NCBI GenBank assembly: GCA_963920765.1
Contig: OY987246.1
Coordinates: 4,156,501-4,220,500, forward strand
Length of the DNA stretch: 64,000 nt
DNA from: Ulota crispa
Lineage: Eukaryota; Streptophyta; Bryopsida; Orthotrichales; Orthotrichaceae
Direction of reading: 5' to 3'
Shown here: one piece after another, positions 12,608-25,053 of the stretch
Numbering within the stretch: the stretch's first letter is position 1
Layout: the number at the start of each line of letters is the position of its first letter
Program-made: the position numbers and the translations under genes
Notes under the pieces: generated by a model
What the model was told of the DNA's origin: nothing
Database searches by the model: none
The model's input: the letters and a program-made list of their open reading frames with translations, nothing else

Positions 12608-13541
12608 CCCCTAAAGGACTATTATCCCTTTGGGGGACAATAGGAATTTTGGGCATGTACCTATGGCTAAACTACTTTGTGTGATTTTTTGAAACTTTTA
12701 TGGAAGATGGAGAATTCAAAGATCTATGTGGGTATCTAATTTTTTCCTCATTTTGACATTTGACAAAGAAGTTATGCAAGAATTTATGCTGCCTGGGGGG
12801 GGGGAGGGCAATCTGGGCAGCCCAAAAACTTCTTTAAATTTTTTATTTTTGAAAAATAAAAATTTGAAATTGGTTCTTTAGATTTTTTTATACGTGGGAA
12901 GCTTTGAATCATTCCATTTCAATCAATGAGATGAAAATTATGAGATGTTTTAGTTTGTGGGCATTTACGGATTCTCTACTCTAAAATAAACTTCAAAGTC
13001 CTCAATTTTACTCAATTTTCAATGTTTTGGAAAAAAAAACTAAACCTAAGGAAGTAGATTTTTTATTACAACATACAATTGTTGGGATTTGCATTTTTCA
13101 TTTCAATAATTAAATTCTTAACAATTTAGTGATTTGACTCATTCTCTACTTCTTCTTACTTATTATTTTTTCCCATGTGTTATATAGTTCCAATTGATTT
13201 GAAAATTCTCCCACACATGCCTAACTTGGTCTTCTACATGGAAAAAGTAAACCTCAACTTTGTGTAGAGCAAATTTTTTCATGTAAGAGTGGTCAAAGGC
13301 TTCTAATTTTTTTGGATAGCACGGAAAAAAAAACTCTTTTTTTCACTTTAGATGTAAATATCTCCCTCCTCTCCATTTGGAATGAGCTGATTTTTTTCCC
13401 ACAAGTACCTCTTCTAGTCTAAGGCAAGATCCTATGGTTGGATTTCCCCCCCCCCCAAAAAAAAACTACCTTCTTACTCATCTCCTAGAAGTGGTAGTTT
13501 TCAATGACTTTGATAGAAGAAAGGGCTTGGTCCTTTCAGGG
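12608..13541. mobile_element. TTAA-flanked element (family E, 930-bp subtype)
   Basis: TTAA at 12604-12607 and 13542-13545. The ends are CCCCTAAAGGACTA and (inverted) CCCTGAAAGGACCAAG. The interior aligns over its length with 22505-23432 and 57139-58053, so these three define one subfamily. Non-coding. Confidence 0.8.
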
Positions 13542-13545
13542 TTAA

Positions 13546-13959
13546 GCTATATTCTTTATAAAAAAAACCTAGAATTGAAAAAAAAATTGAAAGGAGAAAA
13601 ATTAAACAAAGAAGCATACAACCCTTTTTTTCTTCCTAAAGCCTTGAAGTTACCCATTTTATTTGAAGAAATTGGACATTTAATTGCCAAAAAAACAAAA
13701 GTGTTTGATTGAGTTGTGCACCCAACTATACACACATGCTACAAATAAATTTAGTCCAAAGGATTCAATATATGACACACGAAATTACATGTAAAAAATA
13801 TTAATGACCCACATTTGGAGGCTACCTAAATTATTTATAAATGATTTTTAGCTTTTAATCAACTTTGTTTTATTTTTAAAGTTTTTTTTATAAATTTTCT
13901 CCAAAAAGAATAAAAGGCTATCTATATTCTATCGCACGTTGTTTCTAAAATGCGGTAAG
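13546..13959. other. AT-rich intergenic DNA
   Basis: Homopolymer-rich sequence in which nothing was recognised. Confidence 0.4.
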
Positions 13960-14267
13960 TTACCTCCCTGAATATGTGCATATGGATGTTCTTTACATAT
14001 CTCCTTAATCAAATGTTAAAAAAAACATCATCAATTGTTTCTAATAAAATACCATGGAAAACCATGAAATTTCACTTTAAAAATCCACCACAAATGAACA
14101 TTTGCCCTTTTGAAATTGATTTCTGGTATGCTTGATCAGGATTCCATAAGGATGCAATGATAAAAAAAAGTTATAAATGTTTTGATAAAGATATACTAAT
14201 TTTACTGTATATTTCACCTAAAAATCTGAGAGGCTGAAATTAGCAGCTAGTAAGCTGCTTGTACCCG

Positions 14268-14746
14268 ACGGTGCAACAACAGGTTACATACAGATGGTAT
14301 AGAAATGAATATGACAATTTTGAAAAAGGCTTCAAACCTACGCAAAAATTATCATATTGCTTCATAACTCCATGTACTAACTTAATGTATACTCTTGACA
14401 GCAGCTGGTAAAAAAATCAACCCTGGGGGGCATAAATTGGTATACCCATCGATTGATAGATGATTTGCAAACCTGTTCATGAATAAATTCAAACAAAGAA
14501 TGAACTAGTTGTATAGCAGGTCCTTTCCGTAAAGCGTCGACACCTGGTGAGTACTAATCAACAACTAAAAAGTGACTGCCAGTCATTTGCTGTTAAACCT
14601 TGAGTATCTGGGTCAGCTGGTAGTCCGGTAGAGCAGGAGGTATGAAGATTTCTTCATAACGCAATCCGAACTTGCAACAAAGTCACATGACTTCCGAGAC
14701 TGGGAACAGTGATCAAATGTTGGCAAAATTTTCATTGCAAGCTACG
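14268..14746. other. intergenic DNA, nothing recognised
   Basis: More balanced base composition than its surroundings, but no supported ORF, tRNA or repeat. Confidence 0.4.
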
Positions 14747-15521
14747 GTGCGTGCCACCATAAACTAACAAACATTTGAATGGCCACAAAATATCAAATAG
14801 TGGTCAACTTTAGGTGTTATCACTGTTTTTTTGACAAATGATAATTTCAATTTGTTTTTGTACTTTTTTTCCTAAGATCTCCTTGCTTAACTCCTAAACG
14901 TCCAAGAGGACAAAAAACGTCCCCTAGCTCTGAAAAAGGATTCTGTGATTTAGAAAAAGTCATTTTTCAACTAATTTTTTTTAGAAGTGATCATAAACAC
15001 ATGGTTCATCATGGAAGACAAAAAAATACCTCTTGGGATACATTCATTTTTTTTGTAACCCAAATTGTGATAAGATTTGGAAACATGGTGTTAGCTCCCA
15101 AGCTGCCCTTCTTGCAATTTTCATGAGGGCACCATGCACTATTGACTTTTCCAACTTTTTGAAGCAACACTACTGGTGCCCATGTGCAAAACACTGTAGA
15201 TTGGTATAGGGAGGGCAAGCCACGGTGATCCATCCATCCTTGAGTTACAAAGAGTTTCAACTTATTGAGAGTTGTTATGAATAGTTCATATGATTTTTAG
15301 GTCTTTATTGTTTATGTAATAGCTTTCAATAAGTTGAAGCTTCTTGTAATTTTAAGTCTCTCAATAACTTGAAACTCTTTATAACTATAAGCAGGGGATC
15401 TTAGGAAAAAAGTTATAAAAACAGATTGGAATTATCATTTGCCAAAAAAACGGTGATAGCACTTGAAGTTGACCACTATTTGACATTTTGTGGCCAAATG
15501 TTTGTTTATGGTGGCACGCAC
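14747..15521. mobile_element. foldback element, family J, about 775 bp
   Basis: Inverted arms of about 140 nt start with GTGCGTGCCACCATAAAC on the left and end with its inverse on the right. Both arms carry the AGTGGTCAACTT motif. A lone TTAACTCCTAAACGTCC (14887), resembling one family E end, lies inside. No coding sequence. Confidence 0.75.
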
Positions 15522-16204
15522 TAACATGAAGCACTAATGGCTATACAAATTAAGGAGCGAAGCAAGTTCAGTAAGCAAAATGAGGATGCTCACGTACCTT
15601 GAATGCGCACACAAATTTTTCATCGGAGTCTAACGGTGAGATTTCTGCAGAGACCACCCTTAACCTTAGTTTAGGTCTGGTGGCGCAGCTCAAGATGATC
15701 TTCAAATCTCGAAACCTTCGGATAATATACAGGTAGAGCTCGCTAAATCAACAATACAGCTTGATTGAAAGTCTCATAAGATATTTCGTCATTTACGTTG
15801 TATAGAAGTGCAGTGCAATCAGGTGTGCAAATCATACATGAATTTATCTTGTGAATGCACTTGCAGGTGTGCAGTATCTCATCTACATGCAGACAGATTT
15901 TCAGAAGCAAAATTCGACAGTAACGTCAATCAAGTAGGTGTTCAAACTGGTAAATAGTATTGCAGAATTACTCCTGGTTCTGACATCGAGTACTCCATGA
16001 CTAGGGCTCGTGAGCTTCGTTTAGTGGGATACACAACAAGACGTGCGAAAATCGCTTCCAATACATACGAACAGGCGAAAGAACAGGGGTAACTATCTCC
16101 ACTTATGCACTTCGATTCTATAAACTCGGAAAAGCAACAACACACATTACAGAGTTACTTCAAGAAGTATGAAGTAACATTAAATAGCATCAGCTGTCTT
16201 CCAC
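15522..16204. other. USP 3' UTR/downstream region
   Basis: Higher-complexity sequence downstream of the USP stop codon (on the minus strand). No second gene could be supported. Part is likely its 3' UTR. Confidence 0.4.
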
Positions 16205-17674
16205 TTAAAAGGAGGGTGGCAACTTCACTATGGTGACAGGGCAAGGGACATTGTTTGTAACGTAGTTGCTTACACTCCCCATGAAAGTCCTGCCATAATG
16301 ACATAGTAGAAATCAGTGTACGTTTGCCTGCTCCCAAGTATGAACGAAGAAATTTGGCAAGCGAAAATTACATCTAACCTGTACTTACTCAACAAGATGA
16401 GACTGAAGGGATAAATACAAACAGAACAATCACTTCTCCACAAGACATCATAAGTGGAAGAAAAGTCAGACAATCAAGCCTCTAAGAGTGCGATGGCAAT
16501 CCTGAACAGGAAACAATTAACTGTTGATTTCAAATTCAGCGGAGCATGGAGACTTGAAAAAGACCACGCGACATACCTTTTGAGGGAGCTAAGACCTCGG
16601 CATCCCATGATGAGGTAATCCAGGGGCGCATCCACCACAGCACTGCAAAGCTTCTCCTTCGGGTCTCCCCAGTAAATCTTATAAACGACTGTAATCTGCA
16701 TGCATCGACAACATTCAGTTAGCTGCTGCTAATAGAATCCCAAAGCCATCCCCTCCTTATAGTAAGATGGGGCAAACCATTCAGATGTGGAAGACCTAAA
16801 CAGAGAATGCTGAGATCGAGAGAGATACTCTTAAAACGTAAACAAGAATGTGATCCAACTTCGTGCGAGATCTAACTAGAGTGAGAAGCAAAGGTGGACC
16901 TTCTTTGCTGCAGCTTCATGCAGAATCTTCGTCACGTCCTCGTCCATCTTTAGCTGGTATGCATGCTGAGTGTGTTTAACCTCAGCAGCGGCCAATGGAA
17001 TGAAAGCTGTAAAACACCAGAAGTACTTGATCATTTTCAAACAAACGTACGTGTACAGTATTGAGACGAACGGGCAAACATTAACCGATGAGTTAAAATC
17101 ATATCCCTGTTCAAATGGTATGTTGGACAAAATACATGTCTGTAGAATTAAACGTATGTGTGTGACGGATAGAAAAGACTTAGTTGGTACAGGATTGCCC
17201 GTCCCGACGGATATGGTGATTGCAATAGCGAAGGAAGAAGAACCTCAGTAATCAAACAAATATATCGGGAGTCCACCTCATATCCTCGTTTTATACCTTA
17301 GGAACTAAGAATGGTCCGCTGCGTCCAAAGCTATATTACATCACAAATCATCGACAAATCGGTTGATCAAAGCTAAGGTTTTCGCGTATCTATTAGTCCC
17401 ACTACTAATCAGCACGACGCTCGTGATGTCAGCTCCAAAAGCGGATTGTCAGCCACAATCAGTGTATTTCAAGCAGGAAAGCGGCGAAAAACTTACGAGT
17501 GCCATTCTTTTCCCACAGAACTGCAGACCCTCCCTCAAGAAGCATCTCCTTGTTCACCACCAAAATGATAAGGTGATCGTTCGGCCGCAGAATATTACGT
17601 AGGGTCCACTCCAAAGCATATTTGCTGCTTGGCGAGTAATCCAGTGCCACCCCGATATACCTTTCCCCGTTCAT
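16205..17674 (-). CDS. universal stress protein A-like protein, 162 aa
   Basis: Small ATP-binding USP-fold protein of the plant At3g53990/At3g03270 type, thought to act in stress responses. The coding exons on the minus strand are 17674-17497, 17006-16900, 16695-16577 and 16289-16205 (stop TAA). Phases match at every GT-AG junction and the total is 489 nt. The protein begins MNGERYIGVALDYSPSSKYA and ends CPVTIVKLPPSF. The ATP motif G-x2-G-x9-G-S is intact (Gly126, Gly129, Gly139, Ser140), followed by the hallmark GSVSNYV. The start is ATG at 17674-17672; upstream in-frame codons run into a good acceptor (GCGTCAG at about 17700), so the leader is split by an intron. The length is normal for the family. 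No breaks; likely functional. Confidence 0.92.
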
Positions 17675-18252
17675 CTTCACAAGCTTCAAACCCTTCCTGA
17701 CGCAAGCTCAGCCTTCACAGCACAGAAATGCACCGTAAATCAAACACTCACTCCCCCGTCGCAAGAACTTTAAAATAATCCTTGAAAGGCTCACAACAAC
17801 ATGCGGTGATTCAAGCTCCATCCTACATCCTTAAAGAAATGCACAGCTTCGTACAAGCAGTAACCAATTATCTACGCATCAATCGTATTACGAGCAAAAA
17901 AAGACACTCACAGGGAAACGAACCAAAAAAAAAGATTCTCTCGCCGAAATCAGCAAAACACGCTCTATAACTCTAGCAGCAAAGGAATCCACAAACTTAA
18001 ACACTAACAATATTTTCTAAGCAAAAAAATTTCAACTGGCCACGAAACAACATTCAACTTAAGAATGTAAAGAAAGCGCGACGAAATGTCCAAAAAACGA
18101 TCTCTCATCGAGGTCACCATAACACACGCACTGCAACTTCCACAGCACAGGAAATCCGCAAAATAAACATTCAAAACGATTTCAAAGCCATTTCAACAAG
18201 GCATCGATCGACTTACGATTTGTTAAGAAGCGCAACAAAAAAATGGACTAAA
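17675..18252 (-). other. leader intron and diverged leader repeat of the USP gene
   Basis: An acceptor-like CTTGCGTCAG at about 17700 (minus strand) precedes a short leader before ATG 17674. Positions 18060-18250 contain a diverged version of the leader repeat that follows (shared ACTTCCACAGCACAGGAAAT). Confidence 0.5.
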
Positions 18253-19034
18253 ATAGGCTCTCTACTAGCAATAAGCAAGACAACACTTCCCACAGCACAG
18301 GAAATCCACGAATTTAACAATTTCAAAGCCGTTTCTCGACAAGTATTCGCAACAAATCGAAATGGTAACTTCAGACGCACTGAAGAAGTGAAAAAACGAA
18401 AAAAAAAGTAGTAACAAGTCTGTCCTAAAAACAAGCAAGCGATGCAGAGAGGCAATAATTTACCTGTCGGAGACCGAAACAGAACGAAAAACGAATTGCG
18501 ACTGCAGTAGAGGCTCTCTAAGCTTATTAGCTATAAGTAAAACGTCACTTCCCACGGCACAGGGAAATCCACGAATTTAACAATTTCAAAGCCGTCTCTC
18601 GACAAGTATTCGCAACAAATCGAAGTTACGTACTTCACACTGAAGAAGGAAAAAAAGGAAAAAAAGGAAAAAAAGTAGCAACAAGTCTGTGCTGAAAACA
18701 AGCAAGCGATGCAGAGAGGCAATAATTTACCTGTCGGAGACCGAAACAGAACGAAAAACGAAGTGCGATTGCAGTAGAGGCTCTCTATTAGCAATAAGTA
18801 AGACAATACTTCCCGCAGCACAGGGAAATCCACAAATATAACAAATTCGAAGCCGTTTCTCCACAAGTATTCGCAACAAATCGAAGTTACGTACTTCACA
18901 CGCACTGAAGAAGCAAAAAAAGAATAAAAGTAGCAAGATTATGCTGAGAACAAGCGAGCAAGCGATGCAGAGAGGCAATAATTTACCTGTCGGAGGTCGA
19001 GACGGAGCGAGAGACGAAGTGCGACTGCAGTAGA
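18253..19034 (-). repeat. three tandem leader/promoter units of the USP gene
   Basis: Three direct units of about 257-268 bp (18253-18509, 18510-18777, 18778-19034) with shared blocks such as AAGCGATGCAGAGAGGC and ACAAGTATTCGCAACAAATC. On the minus strand each unit contains CTCCGACAG followed by GTAAATTATT, a strong 5' splice site. Each unit could therefore supply a non-coding first exon that splices to the acceptor near 17700. Whether all three are used is inference. Confidence 0.8.
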
Positions 19035-19380
19035 GCATCACTTTTCTGAGGGAAATACCATTCCGACGCAAGCGTCAAGGAATACTGTCAAGGAAGATTT
19101 CCAGAGGAGCAGTGCAGAACTTTCGGAAGGCCGACCAGGGAATCCCAGCGCAGGCGGGATGGAAGTCATCTACAAGAGGATGAAAGTCATCAATCGAATC
19201 TGTGCGGAACTGCGGATGGGGGAGCTTGTACGGTCGCGGATGAATGCCACCTGTCAGCTGCTTGCACAAGGTCCGTTTCGACGGAAGTTAGGAGAGGGAA
19301 TATTTAACACCTTCAAGTGGGTAGGGGCTAGGTGTTATAATAGCCTTGCCCCTACCGGATGCTTTTGTTTTTGTTTTAAT
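19035..19380. other. upstream region of USP gene with hairpin
   Basis: GC-richer than the repeats beyond it and probably part of the promoter. An imperfect hairpin with arms GTAGGGGCTAGG and CCTTGCCCCTAC lies at 19320-19355. Confidence 0.4.
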
Positions 19381-20094
19381 TACTCTAAATAGTGCATTTA
19401 GATTACTCTTGACATTTTACATTGAATAATTACTTATTGATACTATAATAATTTTCATAGTAAATCAATTTTAAGGGAATTGATATGTGCACACCGTGGG
19501 GTTGATATTTGCACACCCCTAGGAGGTAAATTATAGATTTTTACCATCAAAATTTTGAATTGGAGAATTTGGAATTTTGATTTGGACTTAGAGACCATGG
19601 TTTACTTCAAAACCATAAAATATCTACAATTGAACAACACCCAATGAAAAAACTTATTTTTTTTTACAAACAAAAGTAAAAGTAATACTTTTTCCCCTAG
19701 CTAAGCTTTTTCACTAGGTGTTGTTCAATTGCAACTTTTTTTTAAGATTCTAGTGTAAACCATGGTCTCTAGATCCAAATCTGAATTCAAAATTCTCAAA
19801 TTCATATTTTTGATGGTAGAAATCTATAATTTACCTCCTAGGGGGGTGTGCAAATATCAACCCCTCGGTGTGCACATATCAATTCCCAATTTTAATAGCA
19901 ATAAAGACTTGGCAACAACAACAACGTTTTAAAAAGACAAACTAACGTTATCTAAGCGGTAAACCATGTGAAGTCACAATATCTAAAGAGTTGCATGCGC
20001 CTCCAAGTGGCCAAGCAATGAGGCATTAGGTGATTTTTTAGGGTAAGGCAATCTAATTGTTAAAGCAACATAATTAAATGCACTATTTAGTGTA
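19381..20094. mobile_element. family B MITE interrupted by a family K MITE
   Basis: The outer element has ends CTAAATAGTGCATTTAG and its inverse and matches copies at 26332, 36640, 55491 and 60557. It is split at 19475 by a younger element. Confidence 0.8.
19475..19887. mobile_element. foldback MITE, family K, nested, 8-bp target duplication
   Basis: 413 bp, from GGGAATTGATATGTGCACAC to its inverse, with perfect 8-bp flanking copies of AATTTTAA (19467-19474, 19888-19895). The arms are about 190 nt. A partial relative lies at 47211-47495. Confidence 0.88.
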
Positions 20095-20183
20095 GCTTTT
20101 CTCTAAGTTGAAGAGGATGGTTTGGTAAAAAACTCAAGTGCACTATTGCATGAGAACTTATCTTTATTCTATTATTGTATTAG

Positions 20184-20621
20184 CCCCTAAAGGATCAAGC
20201 CCCCTTTTGGGGGACAAATGCAATTTCCGGCATGTACTTACAACTAGTACTTTGCGTGATTTTTCGAAACTTTTATGGATGACGGGGAATTCATATATTT
20301 ACGTGGGCATCTAATTTTTTCTTCATTCTAACGTTTATTGAAGAAGTTAAAAATGAATTTTTGGAAAACAAGCAAGATTGGTAGCCCAAAAAAAATTTAA
20401 AAATTGCATTTAAAAAAGTTTTTGGGCTAACAAATCATGCCCGTTTTCCAAAAATTCATTTTTAACTTCTTCAATAAATGTCATAATGAAGAAAAAATTA
20501 GATGCCCATGTAAATATTTGAATTCCCCATCATCCATAAAAGTTTCAAAAAATCACATAAAGTAATTTAGCCATAGGTACATGCCCGAAATCCCATTTAT
20601 CCCACAATGTTCCTTTAGGGG
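20184..20621. mobile_element. foldback family E element, 438 bp
   Basis: Ends CCCCTAAAGGATCAAG and (inverted) CCCCTAAAGGAACA. The arms are nearly the whole length and share the GGGCATGTACTTA subterminal motif. The flanking sites are decayed (TTAG and TTCA instead of TTAA), suggesting an older insertion. Confidence 0.75.
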
Positions 20622-22500
20622 TTCAACCAAAAGGATATTTATTTATTTGTTTGTTTTTATTAAATCTCTTTAATCAAAACTTTGATTTTAAAATAATATA
20701 TTTTTCATTCCCACAGCTATGATTGTTATTATGGATTATCATTACATTGTTTTTTAGTATTCTTGTCTTTTACCAAATTATTTAGAAAGAAACTAAGTAT
20801 TAATGCTCGCCTGTTTATTATTAATTAGTTTGTGATAAAAGTAAGATGTGCTATAATAAATTCACAAAATCTCCAAATTATTAAAATGATAAATAAGAAA
20901 ACAAACAAAAAGCTATCAAGCACTTATAGTCACTTGAATTACAACATTAAAGTGAATAAAAAGTTTCAAGAGTGAAGGTGGTAAAAATGGGTGGCAATTT
21001 CAATTTTGGTTGTGAACTTTATTCTCAACAACTGTTTCTATATCCAAAGACATTTGTTAACAGTAGATAAGAAAAAACTAAACTCACAACATAAGACAAG
21101 GGACTAGAGTGACCCAAAAGTGATGTCTAGCCATTAGGAGCCCTTTCTAGTTGAAACCTCCATCCAATAGGATAAACGTATGAACAAACATCATTGTATG
21201 AACTTAAAGTAGAAAAGCTAAGACTTTTCATTTATGGGAAGAGGTGGGAATTTAAAATTTACTACAAAAAGACCAGATATGAATATTTTGATTTTGCAAA
21301 GACTCTTGATTAGTCTAAAATTGTGAAGGAGATAAACGCTGACCATTAGAAGTATATTTCAGTTTTTTTTTTGTATAGTATTTCTTACACACAACTATAC
21401 AATTTTAGTGATTTTGGATTTGAAAAATCTTTGTGAACAAATGCTTGAAATTGGAACTTTGATTTGATGCCAATATTTTTGGTTTCCTCTTTCTAACTTG
21501 AAAATATCATTTTCAAAGTTCATCAATTAATTTTCCTACTCCAAAATCCTTAGTTTGACGCTTATGGGTGTACATACCTTAATTTAAGTTTAGAAGTGAG
21601 GTTTGTAATAAATGCAAGGCATGCCTTCAACTTTTCCTATTTCCTCTATTTCCCTATGTATGGAAGGGTAGAATAGCTATCTTTTATTAGTAACTAAAAA
21701 ATAAATAAAATCCTTGTCATTACAATTTGGAATTCATTGGAGTAGTTTTTGGCAATACCATTCATTTGAAAATGACAATGTTTTGCAAAACAACCCAAGT
21801 TGATTCCAACACGGTAACTTTTTAAAAAGTTGCAAGAAATTGGAGGAACTGTAGTAATGCCATATTTAACTAGTTATAAATTATTCAAAATCCATAAGTC
21901 ATAATCTAGAAACTACTTTGGTTTGCAAAACATGAAAATACTTGCAAAACATCAAGATACATTTTGAAGACATTGGGAGATATTTCCAATTGAAAAGATT
22001 AATGCAACCATTAAAATACACATACAAAATATGGGGAGGTCTCAACATATTTATGGAGATAAAAAGTCCATAATCACATTAATAAGCAGTTAAATACATC
22101 ATAGAAGTTCCTCCTAATTATTTACTTGATTTCTTCAAACTTGATTCTTTTCAATTAAACAATTCCATATTTTGTTGACTTACAATCAATGAAGCTCAAT
22201 AAACATAAATTAGAGTTTCGAAGAAGTGTCCTTTAGTGATTATGTTTCAACTTTTCAATAGAGTGCAAAAGAAAAAGAAAGGTTGAAACAATAAGAACTA
22301 CTACATAAATTTATGATACTTAAGTACTTGAATAATTAAACAGTAAGAAAAATCTAACGCTACTAAATAAATTTGAAAAAAACCGGCATTCTAATACACC
22401 GACAAATCAGATCTTTGTGGAATACAATTAGATTCAAAGTTGTTTCCAAATATTGCATTGTTTAAATGAAGCAAAATTGAATTCATATACACCAGGTTTT
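20622..22500. other. AT-rich intergenic DNA
   Basis: No gene and no complete repeat was recognised. A lone TTGACGCTTATGGGTG near 21555 resembles one end of the family H element at 59771-60088. Confidence 0.4.
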
Positions 22501-22504
22501 TTAA

Positions 22505-23432
22505 CCCCTAAAGGATCACTGTCCGTTCGGCAGACAAATGGGATTTTGGGCATGTTCCTATGGTTAAACTATTTTGTGTGATTTTCTAAAACTTTTATTA
22601 AAGGTGTGGAACTCAAAAATCTACGTGGGCATCTAATTTTTTCTTCATTCCAATTTTTGACAAAGAAATTATGCATGAATTTATGGAAATTTGGGGAGAA
22701 TTGCCCGCTTGGGCAGCCCAACAAAATTCTTTAAAATTCAAATTTTTTTAAAAATAAAAACTTGGAATTGGTTCTTTAGATTTTTTTAATATGTGGGAAG
22801 CTTTGAATCATTCAATTTCAATCAATGAGATGAAAGTGATGAGAAGTTTTTGTTTGCGGGCAATTATGGATTCTCTACTCTAAAATAAACTTCAAAGTCC
22901 TCAATTTTACTCAATTTTCAATGTTTTGGAAAAAAAAACCAAAGAAGTAGATTGTTTATCACAACATTATAACCATTGGGATTTGCATTCTTTATTTCAA
23001 TAATTAAATTCTTAACAATTTAGTGTTTTGACCCATTCTCTACTTCTTTTTACTTACTATTTTTTCCCATGTGTTGCATAGCTCCAATTGATTTGAAAAT
23101 TCTCCCACACTTACCTAACTTGGTCTTCTACATGGAAAAAATAAACCTCAGCTTTGCATAGAGTAGTTTTTTTGATATAGGAGCGGTCAAAGGCTTCTAA
23201 AATTTTTGGGCAGCACAGAAAATTTTTTTTTTTTTGCACTTTAGATGTCAATATCTCACTCCTCTACTTCTAGAATGAGCTAATTTTTTTCCCACAAGTA
23301 CCTCTTCTAGTTTAAGGCAAGATCTTATGGTTGGATTTCCAAAAAATAGAAAAAAATTTACCTTCTTACTCATCCCCTAGAAGTGACAGTTTTCACTGAT
23401 TTTTACAGAAAAAGAGCTTGGTCCTTTAGGGG
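22505..23432. mobile_element. TTAA-flanked element (family E, 930-bp subtype)
   Basis: TTAA at 22501-22504 and 23433-23436. The ends are CCCCTAAAGGATCA and (inverted) CCCCTAAAGGACCAAG. Collinear with 12608-13541 and 57139-58053. Confidence 0.85.
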
Positions 23433-23436
23433 TTAA

Positions 23437-23901
23437 TATGCAAGATGAATCATATAATGACATCATGAATGCAAGTCACTATTCATTCTTTGAACATATT
23501 TAAAGCCACCAAATAAGCTGCACACTAACTTACATTCAATCTTGAGGTGCATTTATCAAAGAAAACTGAGGGTTTGCCTCCATATTTGTTTGGATCCCTT
23601 CTTTCGCTGTTATGTGGACCTAGGGATGGAACAATTCTATTTTTCTTTCAAACAATAAAATGGTAAAAATTGTTCATATTTTGTAATTAGTGAATTTTAC
23701 CTCTTTTAACCACTATACACTAATTTAGAGTCCTTAAATCTAAATATGAACTCAATTTATTCATTCTATGAATTCAAAATCTCCAAACTTAGCATACTGT
23801 ATTAATTTTCTAAGTCCTGGTTTTTTTTCCTAGGAACTTTCTACGTATAGGATGAAAACAAAGAAGAGATTTGTGGAAAGATGAGGCAAGTCATGCATTA
23901 T
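23437..23901. other. intergenic DNA, nothing recognised
   Basis: AT-rich spacer between two family E copies. Confidence 0.4.
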
Positions 23902-23905
23902 TTAA

Positions 23906-24135
23906 CCCCTGAGCGCTCGGAGTGGTTTTAGGGTTTAGGAGAAAATGGGAGGTTTAATGGCTACCACAGCTAGGAAGATTACATCCAAACAAAGTGACCG
24001 TAGGATTTGAAAAAGGACTACCTTCTTTGCTAATGGGGATCAGCCACAACTTTTTCCTCAGTATAGATTGAGTGTAAAAGTGAGATAAACTTGGGATCCC
24101 CAACAAGAAGATCCCGTTGCTGGGGCGCTTAGGGT
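23906..24135. mobile_element. TTAA-flanked MITE (family E), 230 bp
   Basis: TTAA at 23902-23905 and 24136-24139. The ends are CCCCTGAGCGC and (inverted) ACCCTAAGCGC. Same size class as the copies at 6067, 25664 and 63048. Confidence 0.65.
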
Positions 24136-25053
24136 TTAAAGAACAAACTCATGATTGACTCATATGCATAACATCAAATTATCATAGTCAAGAGTGGATT
24201 ATTGTTCATTATGACAAGATTAACTAGAATAACAAGCCAACATTGACACATTAGCACAAAGTTTCAATAATGAATAAATGTTGGTTGACCCATTAATCAC
24301 TACAACATAAGATTTAGTAGCACTCAGCAGGCTTGCCCTCCCTCCAATTGAAGAGTGTGGAATATTCCACACCCATCAGTAGCTAGGAGGACACTTGGGT
24401 AGATTTGTCAGAGAGTTTATGAAAGAGAGGCTCAGTTTAGTGCACATACGTCAATGTGGGAGCTAGCCATGTCAGAAAAAAAAAATTAAAAAAAATTAAA
24501 AAACTTTTTTTTGTATCATGTTGAAGTTTGTGGATGATACCTGAAGAGAGGGAAAGGCAGCCTCTCTTCAGGCTACTGAATTTTATGAAAGTTGTTCACG
24601 CTATGTTTGTCCCATATCCCACTCAATCTCAAAAGCCAATTAGTTAATCCAATTATACAAAAGTAGAAAGTTGGGATTCATACTATGTCTCACGCCTCAA
24701 GTCTTGACTAAGTAATTACATTTTACCTGCACAGCAATATTTTTTGGAACTTCTGGCACCAATAACATGTGACTTTGCTCAAGGTTCGAATTGACCATTT
24801 TACTCTACCCAATAGTCAGTCCAAATCTCACCAAAAATATTTATATAATATTCATAGCTTTCTTTAGTGTTCTTTTTACCTCACATTGAAGTGGGCCTTG
24901 CAGTAATGGGACATGAGATGTAGTGTGAACCACCCCTAAACACATCATATCATGGCACACCTCAGTAGTCTAGAACTGTCAAGCATCCAAGGGTTAATAG
25001 TGATCCGGTTGTGGAACATTAACATAAAGAATATACCGGACACAAGTCTTATG
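24136..25053. other. intergenic DNA with two perfect hairpins
   Basis: Contains the perfect palindrome GTGTGGAATATTCCACAC (about 24356-24373) and a 12-bp perfect stem CCTGAAGAGAGG with 9-nt loop at 24541-24573. A lone family-E-like right end CCAAGGGTTAA lies near 24992 without a visible partner. Confidence 0.6.

Larger units (their letters stand above)
5818..14267. mobile_element. possible 8.4-kb element or inverted pair of family D repeats
   Basis: The left arm (5818-6420, beginning GGGTACAAGCAGCTTAC) and the right arm (13960-14267, ending with the inverse) are inverted copies that stay alignable for about 300 nt once the 224-bp MITE inside the left arm is removed. Everything between is other repeats, with no transposase ORF. 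It may be one large, heavily invaded element, or two separate family D copies in opposite orientation. Confidence 0.45.

Noticed and set aside
14560-14700. tRNA-like stretch (GGTCAGCTGGTAGTCCGG)
   Set aside because: No consistent acceptor stem, anticodon arm or B box could be folded by eye.
17675-17689. N-terminal extension of the stress protein (KLVK...)
   Set aside because: The upstream in-frame start would be TTG, and a splice acceptor lies just before. The ATG at 17674 gives the normal family N-terminus.
18253-19034. CRISPR-like array
   Set aside because: Units of about 260 bp are tandem duplications of a gene leader in a plant; there is no short-repeat/spacer structure.
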